A DNA stretch of 64,000 nucleotides from Hassallia byssoidea VB512170 (GTDB lineage: Bacteria > Cyanobacteriota > Cyanobacteriia > Cyanobacteriales > Nostocaceae): NCBI RefSeq assembly GCF_000817785.2, contig NZ_JTCM02000003.1, forward strand, positions 1 to 64,000. Reading direction: 5' to 3'. The notes beneath the pieces were generated by a model. It saw only the letters and a program-made list of their open reading frames with translations, did no database searches and was not told the origin of the DNA. Position 1 is the stretch's first letter. Each line of letters starts with the position of its first letter. The position numbers and the translations under genes are program-made. Shown here in pieces: positions 29,650-40,081 of the stretch.

Positions 29650-29910
29650 ATGCCTGAAATTAGCCGTTTTTTCGGAATTATCATCACAATGTACTATAAC
29701 GACCACCCACCCCCACACTTTCACGTCAGATATAACCAACAAAAAGCCATAATCACTATTGAAACTTTAGAAATTCTCGAAGGTAAACTTAGCTCCAGAG
29801 CTTTTAAACTAGTATCAGAATGCGCAATTTTACATCAAAACGAATTAATGCAAAACTGGGAATTAGCTAGGGATAATCAAACTTTAAACGCAGTCTCACC
29901 ACTGGAGTAG
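29650..29910 (+). CDS. DUF4160 protein
   Basis: The 86-residue protein is a DUF4160 member: 'MPEISRFFGIIITMYYNDHPPPHFHVRYN', 'ITIETLEILEGKLSSRAFKLVSECAILHQNELMQNWELA'. The 'HPPPHFHVRY' motif is diagnostic. DUF4160 proteins sit next to DUF2442 proteins in putative type II toxin-antitoxin-like pairs, with the activity unproven. Six bp separate it from the DUF2442 gene. Confidence 0.9.
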   Translation: MPEISRFFGIIITMYYNDHPPPHFHVRYNQQKAIITIETLEILEGKLSSRAFKLVSECAILHQNELMQNWELARDNQTLNAVSPLE

Positions 29911-29916
29911 TGAAAT

Positions 29917-30195
29917 ATGTTACAAGATATCGTTGTAGTAGAACCAAGAGAAAATTACCAACTATATATTCGCTTTGAAGATGGTGTTGAGGGAATAGTT
30001 GATATTAGCAATCTAATCAAGTTTACTGGTGTTTTTGAGCCTTTGCAAGATGAAGAATACTTTGGAATGGTTGAATTAAATCATGAATTAGGCACAATCC
30101 AATGGCAATCAGGAGCCGACCTTGACCCTGATGTTCTTTATGCTCTGATTAGCAAACAACCTATTCCTAACTATCAATTAAGTCGTACAACTTGA
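29917..30195 (+). CDS. DUF2442 protein
   Basis: The 92-residue protein has 'VVVEPRENYQLYIRFEDGVEGIVDISNL', 'GVFEPLQDEEYFGMVELNHELGTIQWQSGADLDPDVLY', a clear DUF2442 pattern. It is the usual partner of DUF4160, possibly an antitoxin. The pair is bracketed by copies of a 37-bp repeat (29500-29536 and 30221-30257). Confidence 0.9.
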   Translation: MLQDIVVVEPRENYQLYIRFEDGVEGIVDISNLIKFTGVFEPLQDEEYFGMVELNHELGTIQWQSGADLDPDVLYALISKQPIPNYQLSRTT

Positions 30196-30220
30196 TATCG
30201 TTTCCTCTCTCTGTGAATTT

Positions 30221-30257
30221 GGAGATGGGTTAGGGGTGAGGTTGCATATTATTCAAT
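30221..30257. repeat. 37-bp direct repeat, right copy
   Basis: The segment GGAGATGGGTTAGGGGTGAGGTTGCATATTATTCAAT, given here by ends GGAGATGGGT and TATTATTCAAT, matches 29500-29536 at 34 of 37 positions. The two copies bracket the DUF4160/DUF2442 pair in the same orientation. Confidence 0.8.
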
Positions 30258-30354
30258 TCTCGCTCCTAAAATTAATTGTGCGATCTACAACCACTGAGCG
30301 AACGAAACGCGATCGCCTAAACTATAATTCTTATCTACCATACTGAGAAAACCG

Positions 30355-30885
30355 ATGTCTGCTTGTAAGAAATTTAACTTATTATCTACCGCTGCTTTAT
30401 CCGTTTGTGCGATCGCTTTAAATGTTGCACCTGCAAACGCGCTACCAGGACAAAATATTAACACCGTCCTCAACTGGGCAAAAACCAGACCTCAACTATC
30501 AGCACTGAAATATAACAGCGAAGCAAATGGTTATGAAGGTCGTAAGGGAAATTTATACTTTTATGCGAATGCTACTTCCCAAAACGGGACTGTGACTAAA
30601 GAAGGAATAACAGTCAGCGGAGACCCTAGCATAAAATTTATCAATAATAATGCTAAGGGCATGAAACTGCTGCAAAATATTTATAATTCGGAAATTGCTA
30701 ACGACTTTCGTAATTCTCGCTCTGTCACCAAAGTCGGTAGAGACACCTTTCATCGCGGACAAAAATTCGCCTACATCACTGCTGATGTTCAAGGTGGGAC
30801 TAATTTGCAAATAATTTCTTTGAATAATTTGCAAGGTGAAATCAAAAACGCCAAATATTGCCAAACCCATCAATGTGACCTTTGA
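30355..30885 (+). CDS. Hypothetical secreted protein
   Basis: The 176-residue protein has a signal peptide ending near 'ANALPGQ' (about residue 30) and a mature region with 'NINTVLNWAKTRPQLSALKYNSEANGYEGRKGNLYFYANA'. It is rich in Asn, with two C-terminal Cys ('YCQTHQCDL') that could form a disulfide. I recognise no family. The likely location is the periplasm or extracellular space. Confidence 0.75.
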   Translation: MSACKKFNLLSTAALSVCAIALNVAPANALPGQNINTVLNWAKTRPQLSALKYNSEANGYEGRKGNLYFYANATSQNGTVTKEGITVSGDPSIKFINNNAKGMKLLQNIYNSEIANDFRNSRSVTKVGRDTFHRGQKFAYITADVQGGTNLQIISLNNLQGEIKNAKYCQTHQCDL

Positions 30886-31011
30886 TAAATGCCCCTCACC
30901 CTTCAGGGTGTCGGGCTTTTAACCTATTAGTCCGCGAAGGCGGACTTTGTTTGTGTAGCCGCGACTTCAGTCGTCCGGTATACTCAAAAATGCTGCCATA
31001 CTGCTCCAAAA

Positions 31012-32190
31012 ATGTCCGATCAAACCGTTAGCGCTGCTGTCGCCAAACTCTACAATACCTATCCCTTTCCCCCAGAACCGCTGCTAGATGAACCACCTCC
31101 AGGCTACAATTGGCGCTGGAATTGGTTAGCCGCATACAACTTCTGCACCGGACAAAAACCGCAAAAGCAAGATATCCGCATTTTAGATGCTGGCTGCGGT
31201 ACTGGGGTGAGTACTGAATATTTGGTGCATCTCAACCCACAAGCGCAGGTTGTGGGAATTGACTTAAGTGCTGGTGCTTTGGATGTTGCAAAAGAACGGT
31301 GTAAACGTTCTGGAGCAAATAGAGTAGAATTTCATCACCTCAGTCTGTACGATGTGGAACAACTTCCGGGTGAGTTTGATTTAATTAACTGTGTGGGGGT
31401 ACTGCATCATTTAAGCGACCCAATTCGCGGTATTCAAGCTTTGGCGAAGAAGTTAGCCCCAGGTGGTTTAATGCACATCTTCGTCTATGGCGAGTTGGGA
31501 CGTTGGGAAATTCAACTTATGCAAAAGGCGATCGCACTTCTTCAAGGCGACAAGCGCGGCGATTATCGCGATGGCGTTCAAGTTGGACGACAATTATTTT
31601 CATCATTACCAGAAAACAATAGAATTGTCAAGTACGAGAAGCAACGTTGGGCACTGGAAAACCAGCGGGATGAATGCTTTGCCGATATGTATGTTCATCC
31701 CCAAGAGATTGACTACAACATTGAAACGCTGTTTGAATTAATTGATGCTTCGGGTTTGGAGTTTATTAACTTTTCAAATCCGGCATTTTGGCAGTTGCAG
31801 CGACTTTTGAGCAAAGCACCGGAATTGATCGAACGGGCACAAGGTTTGAGCGATCGCTCTTTGTACCGCTTGATAGAATTACTAGATCCAGAAGTTACCC
31901 ATTACGAGTTTTTCCTCGGTCGTCCTCCCGTAGCTAAAGCAGATTGGTCAGTTGATGATGCTTTATTAACAGCGATTCCCGAACTTAACCCTTGTATTGA
32001 TGGGTTTCCGAGTAAGTGTATTTTTAACTACGATTATCAAATTATCAACTTGTCAGACAGCGAGTTTGAGTTTTTGGAAAAGTGTGATAGAAAGGCAACG
32101 GTAAGAGAGATTTTAGGAAGTGTGGAGTTGGGAATAGAGGGGGTGCGATCGCTCCAGAAGCAGCAGGTGATATTGTTAACACCAAGCTAA
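31012..32190 (+). CDS. Class I SAM-dependent methyltransferase
   Basis: The 392-residue protein has a Rossmann-type methyltransferase domain with 'RILDAGCGTGVSTEYL' (motif I) near residue 57, 'VVGIDLSAGALDVAKERC' (motif II) and 'FDLINCVGVLHHLSDP' (motif IV). The N-terminal 'LYNTYPFPPEP' and the C-terminal ~150 residues extend beyond the catalytic fold. The substrate is unknown. It sits upstream of the atp operon but is probably independently transcribed, since a repeat-rich spacer of about 190 bp separates them. Confidence 0.85.
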   Translation: MSDQTVSAAVAKLYNTYPFPPEPLLDEPPPGYNWRWNWLAAYNFCTGQKPQKQDIRILDAGCGTGVSTEYLVHLNPQAQVVGIDLSAGALDVAKERCKRSGANRVEFHHLSLYDVEQLPGEFDLINCVGVLHHLSDPIRGIQALAKKLAPGGLMHIFVYGELGRWEIQLMQKAIALLQGDKRGDYRDGVQVGRQLFSSLPENNRIVKYEKQRWALENQRDECFADMYVHPQEIDYNIETLFELIDASGLEFINFSNPAFWQLQRLLSKAPELIERAQGLSDRSLYRLIELLDPEVTHYEFFLGRPPVAKADWSVDDALLTAIPELNPCIDGFPSKCIFNYDYQIINLSDSEFEFLEKCDRKATVREILGSVELGIEGVRSLQKQQVILLTPS

Positions 32191-32262
32191 TGAGACAAGG
32201 AGGACAAGGAGGACAAGGGGGACAACTAACCACTAACTCCTAACTCCTAACTGCGCTCCTCC
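32191..32262. repeat. GACAAGG and CTAACTCCT repeat spacer before atpI
   Basis: Three GACAAGGAG/GACAAGGGG units follow the methyltransferase stop and then CTAACTCCTAACTCCT repeats. The same two-part composition occurs inside trpD (44928-45046). It is probably a dispersed short-repeat insertion. Confidence 0.7.
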
Positions 32263-32379
32263 CAACTCCCAAACAAGAAGTTAATTGTTTTTTCCTAAAG
32301 TATTGTTACCCAACCGTGATATGATTCAGCTGACTGAATGTGCAGTCAACATAATTAGCTGTACTGGTTTCTCCTTCCC

Positions 32380-32823
32380 GTGAGCTTGTCAGACGAATCG
32401 ATTAACCCCACGCCGACAACACGACAAGATGCTCAACCTGGTTTTGAGGATACAGAACCAGCCTCTTCTTCTATGGAAGAGTTTTATCAACTCTTTCAGA
32501 AGTTGTTGAAAATCACACTCGTGTTGACCGGGATTATTTTTATCTCAGTGTGGATTTTTTATTCCCTAAACATTGCCCTGAATTATTTGATAGGGGCGTG
32601 TGCGGGTGTGGTTTACTTAAAATTGCTGGCTAGAGACGTTGAGCGGCTAGGTAGCGAAAAAAAAAGTTTGAGCAAAGACCGTTTTGCTCTGTTTATTGGT
32701 TTGATGGTAGTTGCGACTCAATGGCGCGATTTACATGTCCTGCCAATATTCTTGGGATTTCTCACTTACAAAGCCACGCTCATCGTCTATACAGTGCAAA
32801 CTGCGTTTATTCCTGATTCTTAA
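32380..32823 (+). CDS. atpI: ATP synthase subunit I
   Basis: The 147-residue protein has a hydrophilic N-terminus and membrane helices at '[40 protein letters not shown]' and '[36 protein letters not shown]'. It is the AtpI/Uncl-type protein that precedes atpB in cyanobacterial atp operons and assists c-ring assembly. The start is GTG at 32380. It leads the operon atpI-atpB-atpE-atpF2-atpF-atpH-atpA-atpG. Confidence 0.88.
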   Translation: MSLSDESINPTPTTRQDAQPGFEDTEPASSSMEEFYQLFQKLLKITLVLTGIIFISVWIFYSLNIALNYLIGACAGVVYLKLLARDVERLGSEKKSLSKDRFALFIGLMVVATQWRDLHVLPIFLGFLTYKATLIVYTVQTAFIPDS

Positions 32824-32883
32824 AAGTCAGGCTCACAAAGACAATATCTCCAATCCTCGCTTTTTGGGGAAAAATCTTGAAGA

Positions 32884-33645
32884 ATGCACATGCTTAGTGT
32901 CTCAAACGCCTTTAATTCTTTTCCCCTCGCCGAATTGGAAGTAGGTCATCACCTCTACTGGCAATTGGGCAATCTGAAAATACACGGACAAGTTTTTCTC
33001 ACCTCATGGTTTGTGATTGGCGTTCTTGTCATAGCTTCCATAGCTGCTACTACCAACGCCAAGAGAATTCCTAAAGGCATCCAAAATTTGATGGAATATG
33101 CCCTAGAATTTATTCGGGACTTGGCGAAAAACCAACTTGGTGAGAAAGACTACCGTCCTTGGGTGCCGTTTATTGGCACACTATTTTTGTTTATCTTCGT
33201 GTCGAATTGGTCGGGTGCTTTAATTCCCTGGAAGCTAATCAAACTGCCTTCGGGTGAATTAGCAGCACCGACAAATGATATCAATACGACTGTCGCATTG
33301 GCGTTGCTAACTTCTTTAGCGTATTTTTACGCCGGATTTAGCAAACGGGGTTTAGGCTACTTTAAGAAGTATATAGAGCCAACACCGATTTTATTGCCGA
33401 TCGCTATTCTCGAAGACTTCACCAAGCCTCTGTCCCTAAGCTTCCGTCTATTTGGCAATATTTTGGCGGATGAATTGGTAGTAGGTGTGCTAGTTCTATT
33501 GGTTCCTCTGTTTATACCTTTGCCCGTTATGGCTTTAGGTCTATTTACCAGTGCCATTCAAGCCCTGGTATTTGCTACCTTAGCAGGAGCATACATTCAC
33601 GAGGCAATAGCTGGTCACGGTGATGAAGGGCATGAGGAGCATTAA
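32884..33645 (+). CDS. atpB: ATP synthase subunit a
   Basis: The 253-residue membrane protein forms the proton channel. The essential Arg lies in '[25 protein letters not shown]', and the half-channel helices are visible near '[13 protein letters not shown]' and the C-terminal '[21 protein letters not shown]'. It associates with the c-ring in the thylakoid membrane. It is second in the atp operon. A 10-bp-stem hairpin follows it before atpE. Confidence 0.97.
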   Translation: MHMLSVSNAFNSFPLAELEVGHHLYWQLGNLKIHGQVFLTSWFVIGVLVIASIAATTNAKRIPKGIQNLMEYALEFIRDLAKNQLGEKDYRPWVPFIGTLFLFIFVSNWSGALIPWKLIKLPSGELAAPTNDINTTVALALLTSLAYFYAGFSKRGLGYFKKYIEPTPILLPIAILEDFTKPLSLSFRLFGNILADELVVGVLVLLVPLFIPLPVMALGLFTSAIQALVFATLAGAYIHEAIAGHGDEGHEEH

Positions 33646-33975
<330 letters not shown>

Positions 33976-34181
33976 GACCTAAAAATTGTTAGTGTAGAGA
34001 CGCGAACGATGCCAGCGCAAGTTGCTAGACATCCAACCGTCTCTACAACTGACCTAATCGACTTTTCCACGTCGTTTCGATGTAAGTTGACCCTGGTTGG
34101 CTATGGGGTCTATAGAATATCAAAGGTTGGATGAATTAGCTAGCCATCAAAGAATGCTATTCCAGCCCGTAGAGGAGAGAA

Positions 34182-34616
34182 ATGTTTGATTTCGATGCTA
34201 CCTTGCCCTTGATGGCATTGCAATTTTTGCTGTTAGCAGCTTTGTTGAATGCAATTTTCTACAAGCCACTGACCAAGGTACTAGACGATCGCGATAATTA
34301 TATCCGGACGAACAACCTTGAAGCTCGCGAACGCTTGGCAAAAGCCGAGCGCTTAACTAAAGAATACGAACAGCAGTTAGCCGATGCCCGCAGGCAATCG
34401 CAAGCTACTGTAGACGCAGCTCAAGCCGAAGCTAAGAAAATTACGGCACAGAAAATTGCTGAAGCGCAAAAAGAAGCTCAAGCTCAACGCGAACAAGCAT
34501 CTGTGGAAATCGAGCAGCAAAAGCAAGAAGCTATGCAATCCTTAGAGCAACAAGTTGATGCCCTGAGCAGGCAGATTCTAGAAAAACTATTAGGACCAAC
34601 AAGTCTGGTTAGATAG
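34182..34616 (+). CDS. atpF2: ATP synthase subunit b'
   Basis: The 144-residue protein has an N-terminal membrane anchor ('[21 protein letters not shown]') and a long charged coiled coil. This is the second peripheral-stalk subunit of photosynthetic organisms. It pairs with subunit b to hold delta and the alpha-beta head. It lies between atpE and atpF, and cyanobacterial annotation often calls it atpG. Confidence 0.95.
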   Translation: MFDFDATLPLMALQFLLLAALLNAIFYKPLTKVLDDRDNYIRTNNLEARERLAKAERLTKEYEQQLADARRQSQATVDAAQAEAKKITAQKIAEAQKEAQAQREQASVEIEQQKQEAMQSLEQQVDALSRQILEKLLGPTSLVR

Positions 34617-34766
34617 AGTAATATCTTCCAGATTATAACATTGGTTCTGTTGAAAGTATACGCGCATCTCAACGAAAGTCTAGGAAGGCGCTTAATTAAG
34701 TGTCGTTTGGCACTTTTTCTCATCGATAAAGTTCAAATTAATCAGCAAGCGATCGCGAGCGTGTAA

Positions 34767-35327
34767 ATGGCTAACATGGGGACTTTCATATTACTTGCCG
34801 CAGAAGCCGCTGTTCATCACTCAGAAATGGCAGAAGGCGAAGGTGGTTTCGGTCTAAACCTAGACATTTTAGAAACCAATCTGATTAACTTAGCGCTTCT
34901 AATTGGCATACTATTTTACTTTGGACGTAAAGTTTTAACCAACATCCTGAATGAACGGCGGATAAATATTGAAACCGAAATTCAGGGAGCGGAAGCGCGT
35001 TTAAAAGAGGCACAAATTGCCCTTTCAAAAGCGCAAGAACAGTTAACTCAAGCGCAAGCAGAAGCACAACGCATCCGCAAAGCAGCCGAAGAAAATGCGG
35101 CATCTGCGCGAGAAGCAACATTGGCAAAGGCAGCGCAAGACGTAGAACGCTTGAAACAAACAGCCGCAGCTGATTTAAACACAGAAAGAGATCGAGCGAT
35201 CGCCGAACTGCGGCAACGGGTAAGCGCTTTAGCATTGCAAAAAGTCGAATCCGGTTTGCGAAGTGGCATTGCCGACGACGTTCAACAAACATTAATTGAC
35301 CGCAGCATCGCGCAGGTGGGAGGCTAG
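34767..35327 (+). CDS. atpF: ATP synthase subunit b
   Basis: The 186-residue protein has a hydrophobic anchor near residues 30-55 ('[26 protein letters not shown]') followed by a coiled coil of '[25 protein letters not shown]' type. With b' it forms the peripheral stalk. The stop is 2 bp before the atpH start, so translation is coupled. Confidence 0.97.
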   Translation: MANMGTFILLAAEAAVHHSEMAEGEGGFGLNLDILETNLINLALLIGILFYFGRKVLTNILNERRINIETEIQGAEARLKEAQIALSKAQEQLTQAQAEAQRIRKAAEENAASAREATLAKAAQDVERLKQTAAADLNTERDRAIAELRQRVSALALQKVESGLRSGIADDVQQTLIDRSIAQVGG

Positions 35328-35329
35328 GT

Positions 35330-35881
35330 ATGAAAAGCGACATAGCAACAGCCGAAATCGCCCAGCCTTATGCACAGGCATTAATGTCAGTAGCTGAGTC
35401 AAAAAACCAGACAGAAGAATTCGGCGAAGATGTACGTTCTTTGCTGAATTTATTGCAAAATTCTCCAGAATTGCAAAGTTTTGTCGGCAACCCCTTTATT
35501 GAGCCAGACAAAAAAAAGGCAGTCATCAACGAAGTAGTTGGTGACACTAACTCAAACTTCCGCAATTTCTTGATGCTGCTAGTAGATAGACGGCGCATTT
35601 TGTTGCTAGAACCAATTTGCGAGCAGTACATAACGCTTCTCAGACAGAAAAATCAAACTGTCTTAGCAGAAATAAGCTCTGCCGTTCCTCTTTCCCAAGA
35701 ACAAGAACAAGCAATACGAGAAAAAGTCATCGCCATGACCAACGCTCGTCAAGTCGATCTAGAAACGAAAATAGACCGTGACTTGATTGGTGGTGTGATC
35801 ATTAAAGTTGGCTCTCAAGTAATTGACGCCAGTTTGCGGAGTCAGTTACGCCGTCTTTCCTTACGCTTAAGTGGCTCGTAA
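35330..35881 (+). CDS. atpH: ATP synthase subunit delta
   Basis: The 183-residue protein has the OSCP/delta pattern: 'AEIAQPYAQALMSVAE', 'NPFIEPDKKKAVI', 'NFRNFLMLLVDRRRI', 'KIDRDLIGGVIIKVGSQVIDASLRSQLRRL'. It joins the b stalk to the alpha subunits. A long repeat-rich spacer (228 bp) separates it from atpA. Confidence 0.97.
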   Translation: MKSDIATAEIAQPYAQALMSVAESKNQTEEFGEDVRSLLNLLQNSPELQSFVGNPFIEPDKKKAVINEVVGDTNSNFRNFLMLLVDRRRILLLEPICEQYITLLRQKNQTVLAEISSAVPLSQEQEQAIREKVIAMTNARQVDLETKIDRDLIGGVIIKVGSQVIDASLRSQLRRLSLRLSGS

Positions 35882-35883
35882 TA

Positions 35884-36080
35884 AATTGTTAGTTGTTGGT
35901 TGTTGGTTGATAGTTGATAGTTGATAGTTGTTAGTTGTTGGTGAGCCAGTGCGCTATCGCGGCTCTGCCGACTTGAAGCACAGCCGCGAGGAGCGAAGGG
36001 TTGTTGATTTTTCCACTAACTACTAACTACTAACTACTAACCACTAACCACTAACCACTAACCACTAACCACTAACTACT
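35884..36080. repeat. Heptameric repeats between atpH and atpA
   Basis: The left part (35884-35940) has GTTAGTTGTTG / GATAGTTGATAG units. The right part (36014-36080) has ACTAACTACTA and ACCACTAACC units that are the reverse complement of the left type, so the RNA can form a long hairpin. Short tandem repeats of this kind are common in Nostocales spacers. It may decouple atpA from the upstream genes. Confidence 0.8.
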
Positions 36081-36108
36081 CCCTCAGTCTCCCAAAAAAG
36101 ATAGACAC

Positions 36109-37629
36109 ATGGCTATTAACATCAGACCTGACGAAATCAGCAGCATTATTCAGAGACAAATCGAGCAATACGACCAAGATGTCAAAGTTGCTAACGTTGG
36201 TACCGTTTTGCAAGTAGGTGACGGTATTGCCCGGATCTATGGTCTAGAAAAGGCTATGGCTGGGGAACTACTAGAATTTGAAGATGGTACAATCGGCATC
36301 GCCCAGAACTTAGAAGAAGATAACGTCGGTGCGGTGCTAATGGGTGAAGGTCGCGAGATTCAAGAAGGTAGCTCCGTAACCGCCACTGGCAGAATTGCCC
36401 AGGTGCCAGTGGGTGAAGCGATGGTTGGACGAGTTATTGATGCTTTAGGTCGTCCGATTGATGGTAAGGGAGAAATCAAAACTACAGAAACTCGCTTGAT
36501 TGAATCTCCCGCACCCGGTATTATTGCGCGTCGTTCCGTACACGAACCGATGCAAACCGGTATCACCGCGATTGATTCGATGATTCCCATCGGTCGGGGT
36601 CAGCGCGAATTAATTATCGGCGATCGCCAAACCGGAAAAACCGCGATCGCGATTGACACAATCATCAACCAAAAAGAAGAAGATGTAATTTGTGTTTATG
36701 TAGCGATCGGTCAAAAAGCTTCGACCGTCGCTAACGTGGTGCAAACATTGCAAGAAAAAGGCGCAATGGATTATACCATAGTTGTTGCCGCTAACGCCAG
36801 TGACCCAGCAACACTACAATACTTGGCTCCTTACACTGGGGCAACAATGGCTGAGTACTTCATGTACAACGGCAAAGCTACCCTAGTAATTTACGATGAC
36901 TTGTCCAAACAGGCTCAAGCTTATCGTCAAATGTCCTTGCTGCTGCGTCGTCCACCCGGACGGGAAGCGTATCCTGGAGATGTATTCTACATCCACTCCC
37001 GCTTGTTGGAAAGAGCCGCTAAACTCAGCGATGAATTGGGCAAAGGCAGCATGACCGCTCTACCAATCATCGAAACCCAAGCTGGTGACGTATCCGCTTA
37101 CATCCCCACCAACGTAATTTCGATTACCGACGGTCAGATATTCCTCTCTTCTGACTTGTTTAACTCAGGTATTCGTCCGGCTGTAAACCCCGGTATTTCC
37201 GTATCCCGCGTAGGTTCTGCCGCTCAAACCAAGGCAATGAAAAAAGTTGCCGGTAAAATCAAGTTGGAATTAGCGCAGTTTGACGACTTACAAGCCTTCG
37301 CGCAATTTGCTTCTGACTTAGATAAAACCACCCAAGACCAGTTAGCACGCGGTCAGCGCTTGCGCGAACTTCTCAAGCAGTCGCAAAACCAACCCCTATC
37401 GGTATACGAGCAAGTAGCAATTCTATACGCTGGTATTAACGGTTACTTGGATGAAATCCCAGTCAACCAAATTACAAACTTCACCAAAGGTCTGCGCGAG
37501 TACTTAAAGACCAGCAAACCTCAATACACTCAAGCAGTACAAACTCAGAAAGTACTCGGCGACGCTGAGGAAACTGCTTTGAAAGAAGCACTTACCGAAT
37601 ACAAGAAAACATTCTTGGCAACAGTGTAA
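36109..37629 (+). CDS. atpA: ATP synthase subunit alpha
   Basis: The 506-residue protein has the Walker A '[11 protein letters not shown]' near residue 170 and the F1 signature '[14 protein letters not shown]'. It forms the noncatalytic head subunits of CF1. It is in the usual cyanobacterial operon before gamma. AtpD and AtpC (beta, epsilon) are not here, as expected from their separate operon. Confidence 0.99.
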   Translation: MAINIRPDEISSIIQRQIEQYDQDVKVANVGTVLQVGDGIARIYGLEKAMAGELLEFEDGTIGIAQNLEEDNVGAVLMGEGREIQEGSSVTATGRIAQVPVGEAMVGRVIDALGRPIDGKGEIKTTETRLIESPAPGIIARRSVHEPMQTGITAIDSMIPIGRGQRELIIGDRQTGKTAIAIDTIINQKEEDVICVYVAIGQKASTVANVVQTLQEKGAMDYTIVVAANASDPATLQYLAPYTGATMAEYFMYNGKATLVIYDDLSKQAQAYRQMSLLLRRPPGREAYPGDVFYIHSRLLERAAKLSDELGKGSMTALPIIETQAGDVSAYIPTNVISITDGQIFLSSDLFNSGIRPAVNPGISVSRVGSAAQTKAMKKVAGKIKLELAQFDDLQAFAQFASDLDKTTQDQLARGQRLRELLKQSQNQPLSVYEQVAILYAGINGYLDEIPVNQITNFTKGLREYLKTSKPQYTQAVQTQKVLGDAEETALKEALTEYKKTFLATV

Positions 37630-37792
37630 AAATTTTGGATTTTGCGGAAAGTCTGAGCGGAGGCTTCCTCCGTTCGCCCTTGGCGTTGCCGCAGGCATCA
37701 GAACTTTCAAAGACGGATTTTGGATTTTGGATTAAATCTAGAATCCAAAACTCCAAATCTAAAATCTAAAATCTAAAATCTAAAATCGGATT

Positions 37793-38740
37793 ATGGCTAA
37801 TCTCAAAGCAATACGCGATCGCATTCAGTCGGTCAAAAATACCCAAAAAATTACAGAAGCGATGCGACTGGTAGCAGCAGCCAGAGTGCGTCGCGCTCAA
37901 GAACAGGTGATTGCTACTCGTCCTTTTGCCGATCGCTTGGCACAAGTATTATATGGCTTGCAAACTCGTTTGCGGTTTGAAGAAGCAAATTTACCACTTC
38001 TGAAAAAACGCGATGTCAAGTCTGTCGGGTTGCTGGTAATCTCAGGCGATCGGGGTTTGTGCGGTGGCTACAACACCAACGTCATTCGTCGCGCGGAAAA
38101 TCGCGCTAAGGAACTGAAAGCAGAAGGCGTAAACTACAAATTTGTACTGGTAGGACGCAAAGCCATTCAGTACTTCCAACGCCGAGATCAGCCGATTGAT
38201 GGAACCTACACAGGCTTAGAGCAAATTCCTGTCGCATCTGAGGCAAATCAAATTGCCGATCAACTGCTTTCTTTGTTCCTTTCAGAAAGCGTAGACCGGG
38301 TAGAGCTAGTCTACACCAGGTTCATCTCCCTGGTTAGTTCTCGCCCAGTGGTGCAAACTTTGCTTCCTTTTGACGTTCAAGGTTTAGAAGCCGGTGACGA
38401 CGAAATTTTCCGCCTGACAACTCGTGGCGGTCAATTTGAAGTCCAACGCGAGAAAGTCACTACCCCAGTTCGCGCTTTTCCCCGCGATATGCTTTTTGAG
38501 CAAGATCCAGTGCAGATTCTCGATTCTCTGTTGCCATTGTACCTGAGTAACCAGCTATTGCGGGCGCTGCAAGAATCAGCCGCCAGCGAACTAGCCGCAC
38601 GCATGACAGCAATGAACAACGCCAGCGACAACGCCGGCGAATTGATTAAATCTCTCTCTTTGTCATATAACAAAGCCCGCCAAGCCGCAATTACCCAAGA
38701 AATTCTAGAGGTTGTTGGCGGCGCCCAAGCGTTGACTTAG
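37793..38740 (+). CDS. atpG: ATP synthase subunit gamma
   Basis: The 315-residue protein has the N-terminal '[33 protein letters not shown]' coiled coil, '[15 protein letters not shown]' and the C-terminal '[49 protein letters not shown]'. Its length of 315 exceeds the E. coli subunit by about 30 residues, consistent with the photosynthetic gamma insert. It is the last gene of the operon. Many cyanobacterial annotations call it atpC. Confidence 0.98.
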   Translation: MANLKAIRDRIQSVKNTQKITEAMRLVAAARVRRAQEQVIATRPFADRLAQVLYGLQTRLRFEEANLPLLKKRDVKSVGLLVISGDRGLCGGYNTNVIRRAENRAKELKAEGVNYKFVLVGRKAIQYFQRRDQPIDGTYTGLEQIPVASEANQIADQLLSLFLSESVDRVELVYTRFISLVSSRPVVQTLLPFDVQGLEAGDDEIFRLTTRGGQFEVQREKVTTPVRAFPRDMLFEQDPVQILDSLLPLYLSNQLLRALQESAASELAARMTAMNNASDNAGELIKSLSLSYNKARQAAITQEILEVVGGAQALT

Positions 38741-38744
38741 GGGT

Positions 38745-38955
38745 TAGGGATTGGGGGACAAGGGGACAAGGGGACAAGGAGACAAGGGGACAAGGAGGAC
38801 AAGGAGGCAGGGGGCAGGGGGCAGGGAGCAGGGGGAGTTTGTCTTTCCATCCCCCCCTCTCCCTTGTCTCCCCCCTCCCCCTTGTCTCCCTTGTCTCCCC
38901 CATCCCCCCCTCTCCCCCTCTCCCCCTCCCCTTGTCCCCCCCTCTCCTCACTCCC
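38745..38955. repeat. GACAAGG / CTTGTCCCCC repeat tract after atpG
   Basis: Units of GGGGACAAGG (38755-38806) are followed by GGGGGCAGGG and then pyrimidine-rich TTGTCTCCC/CCCCTCTCC units. The two arms are broadly complementary and could form a large hairpin. It may act as terminator of the atp operon before the ssrA promoter. Confidence 0.75.
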
Positions 38956-38963
38956 CCAATTTG

Positions 38964-38992
38964 TTGCAAATTTCCAAATACTACACTATAAT
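38964..38992 (+). promoter_or_regulatory. ssrA: ssrA promoter
   Basis: TTGCAA (38964-38969), a 17-base spacer and TATAAT (38987-38992) form a good sigma-70 promoter. The predicted transcription start near 38999 is a few bases before the tmRNA 5' end at 39006, as expected if RNase P trims a short leader. Confidence 0.8.
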
Positions 38993-39005
38993 CTAAATAT
39001 GACAT

Positions 39006-39393
39006 GGGGCCGTAACGGTTTCGACGTGATGGCGAAAGCTGCTCTGTGATTCAGGTCGAGAGTGAGTCTGCTCTCGTAAATCAAAGGCTCGAAAAAAAAG
39101 TAAATGCGAACAACATCGTAAAATTTGCTCGTAAGGATGCTCTAGTAGCAGCCTAAAACACCTCTTTCAGGTTCGAGCGTCTCTAGTTTGACTCCGTTAA
39201 GGGCTAGAGACCAACCCCCAACGGATGCTCTAGCAAGCGTTCTCTGGTTGGCTTGCTAGCTAAGATTCAATCAGAGCATCCTACGTTCGGGATAATGAAC
39301 GATTCCCGCCTTGAGGGTTAGAAAGGCTAAACCTGTGAACGAGTGGGGGGTTAATACCCATTGCGGACGGCAGTTCAATTCTGCCCGGTTCCA
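39006..39393 (+). ncRNA. ssrA: tmRNA
   Basis: The 5' end GGGGCCG pairs with CGGTTCC near 39386-39392 to form the tRNA-like acceptor stem with two G-U pairs, next to the T arm GGCAG-TTCAATT-CTGCC. The tag reading frame at 39106-39156 encodes ANNIVKFARKDALVAA, ending with the LVAA-type degradation signal used by cyanobacterial ClpXP. The final CCA is not encoded (CTA follows the discriminator A39393). It rescues stalled ribosomes. This is a one-piece tmRNA. Confidence 0.97.
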
Positions 39394-39404
39394 CTAAAAT
39401 AGTT

Positions 39405-39447
39405 AAAAAATCCACCTGACACTAATGTGTAGGTGGATTTTGCTTTT
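39405..39447 (+). terminator. ssrA terminator
   Basis: AAAATCCACCT and AGGTGGATTTT form an 11-bp stem, followed by TGCTTTTT. It is 12 bases after the tmRNA end and could also act for the convergent DUF1830 gene. Confidence 0.85.
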
Positions 39448-39457
39448 TGGATACGAT

Positions 39458-39730
39458 TTAGCTACTAGTGAAAGAATGCGCGAGATCATTATCAAGATGT
39501 AAATCAGTACAGCAGATTTTATCAGCCAACGACGTACTTGTATGAATTTCTAATTCTGCCTCTGGTAAAGCTTCAAACAGAAGTATTTGTTCGGGAAAAA
39601 CTACTCGCTCAAAATACCAATTGGGAATGTTGGAAATCCGAATAATTTGGATTTGAGAAGTGTGATTTGTATAACCACATAAAATTTGACGTTCCGAGTC
39701 AATATTTAGATAATCAAGAATTTGAGTCAT
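39458..39730 (-). CDS. DUF1830 protein
   Basis: The 90-residue protein has the DUF1830 pattern: 'LDYLNIDSERQILCGYTNHTSQIQIIRISNIPNWYFERVVFPEQILLFEALPEAELEIHT'. This family is essentially cyanobacterial and uncharacterised. It stands alone, convergent with ssrA. Confidence 0.85.
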   Translation of the reverse strand: MTQILDYLNIDSERQILCGYTNHTSQIQIIRISNIPNWYFERVVFPEQILLFEALPEAELEIHTSTSLADKICCTDLHLDNDLAHSFTSS

Positions 39731-40081
39731 ATTTTTCCTTTTTGGGTGATAACTAATAAAGCAGAAAAATAAAAAGCGAACGTATTGATTGCTAGTGAAA
39801 AAGAGACAAAAATCTATATTGACGAATGTATCACTTTATTTTTCATACTTTATCTTTTAATTGACGTAAAGAGCTAGATTGATTTTTTATCTCAGGAATG
39901 AAATAATCATAAATTTATTGTACGGTACTCCTATCGCTTAACCGTGATTTGAGGATAAAACCTGGAAACTCTGGGTAAACAACTATAGGTAGTTTAGCTA
40001 TCCCGTGCTTACAGGTTTGTAAACTACAGAAACTTTTGAGAAATTTCATCTGTCTGATTGTGTACATTCTGACAAAAGCTA
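39731..40081. other. Intergenic region with 8-bp hairpin
   Basis: The 351-bp divergent spacer is AT-rich. Near 39991-40028 GTAGTTTA and TAAACTAC can pair around a loop. I see no gene or RNA and no confident promoter boxes. Confidence 0.4.
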
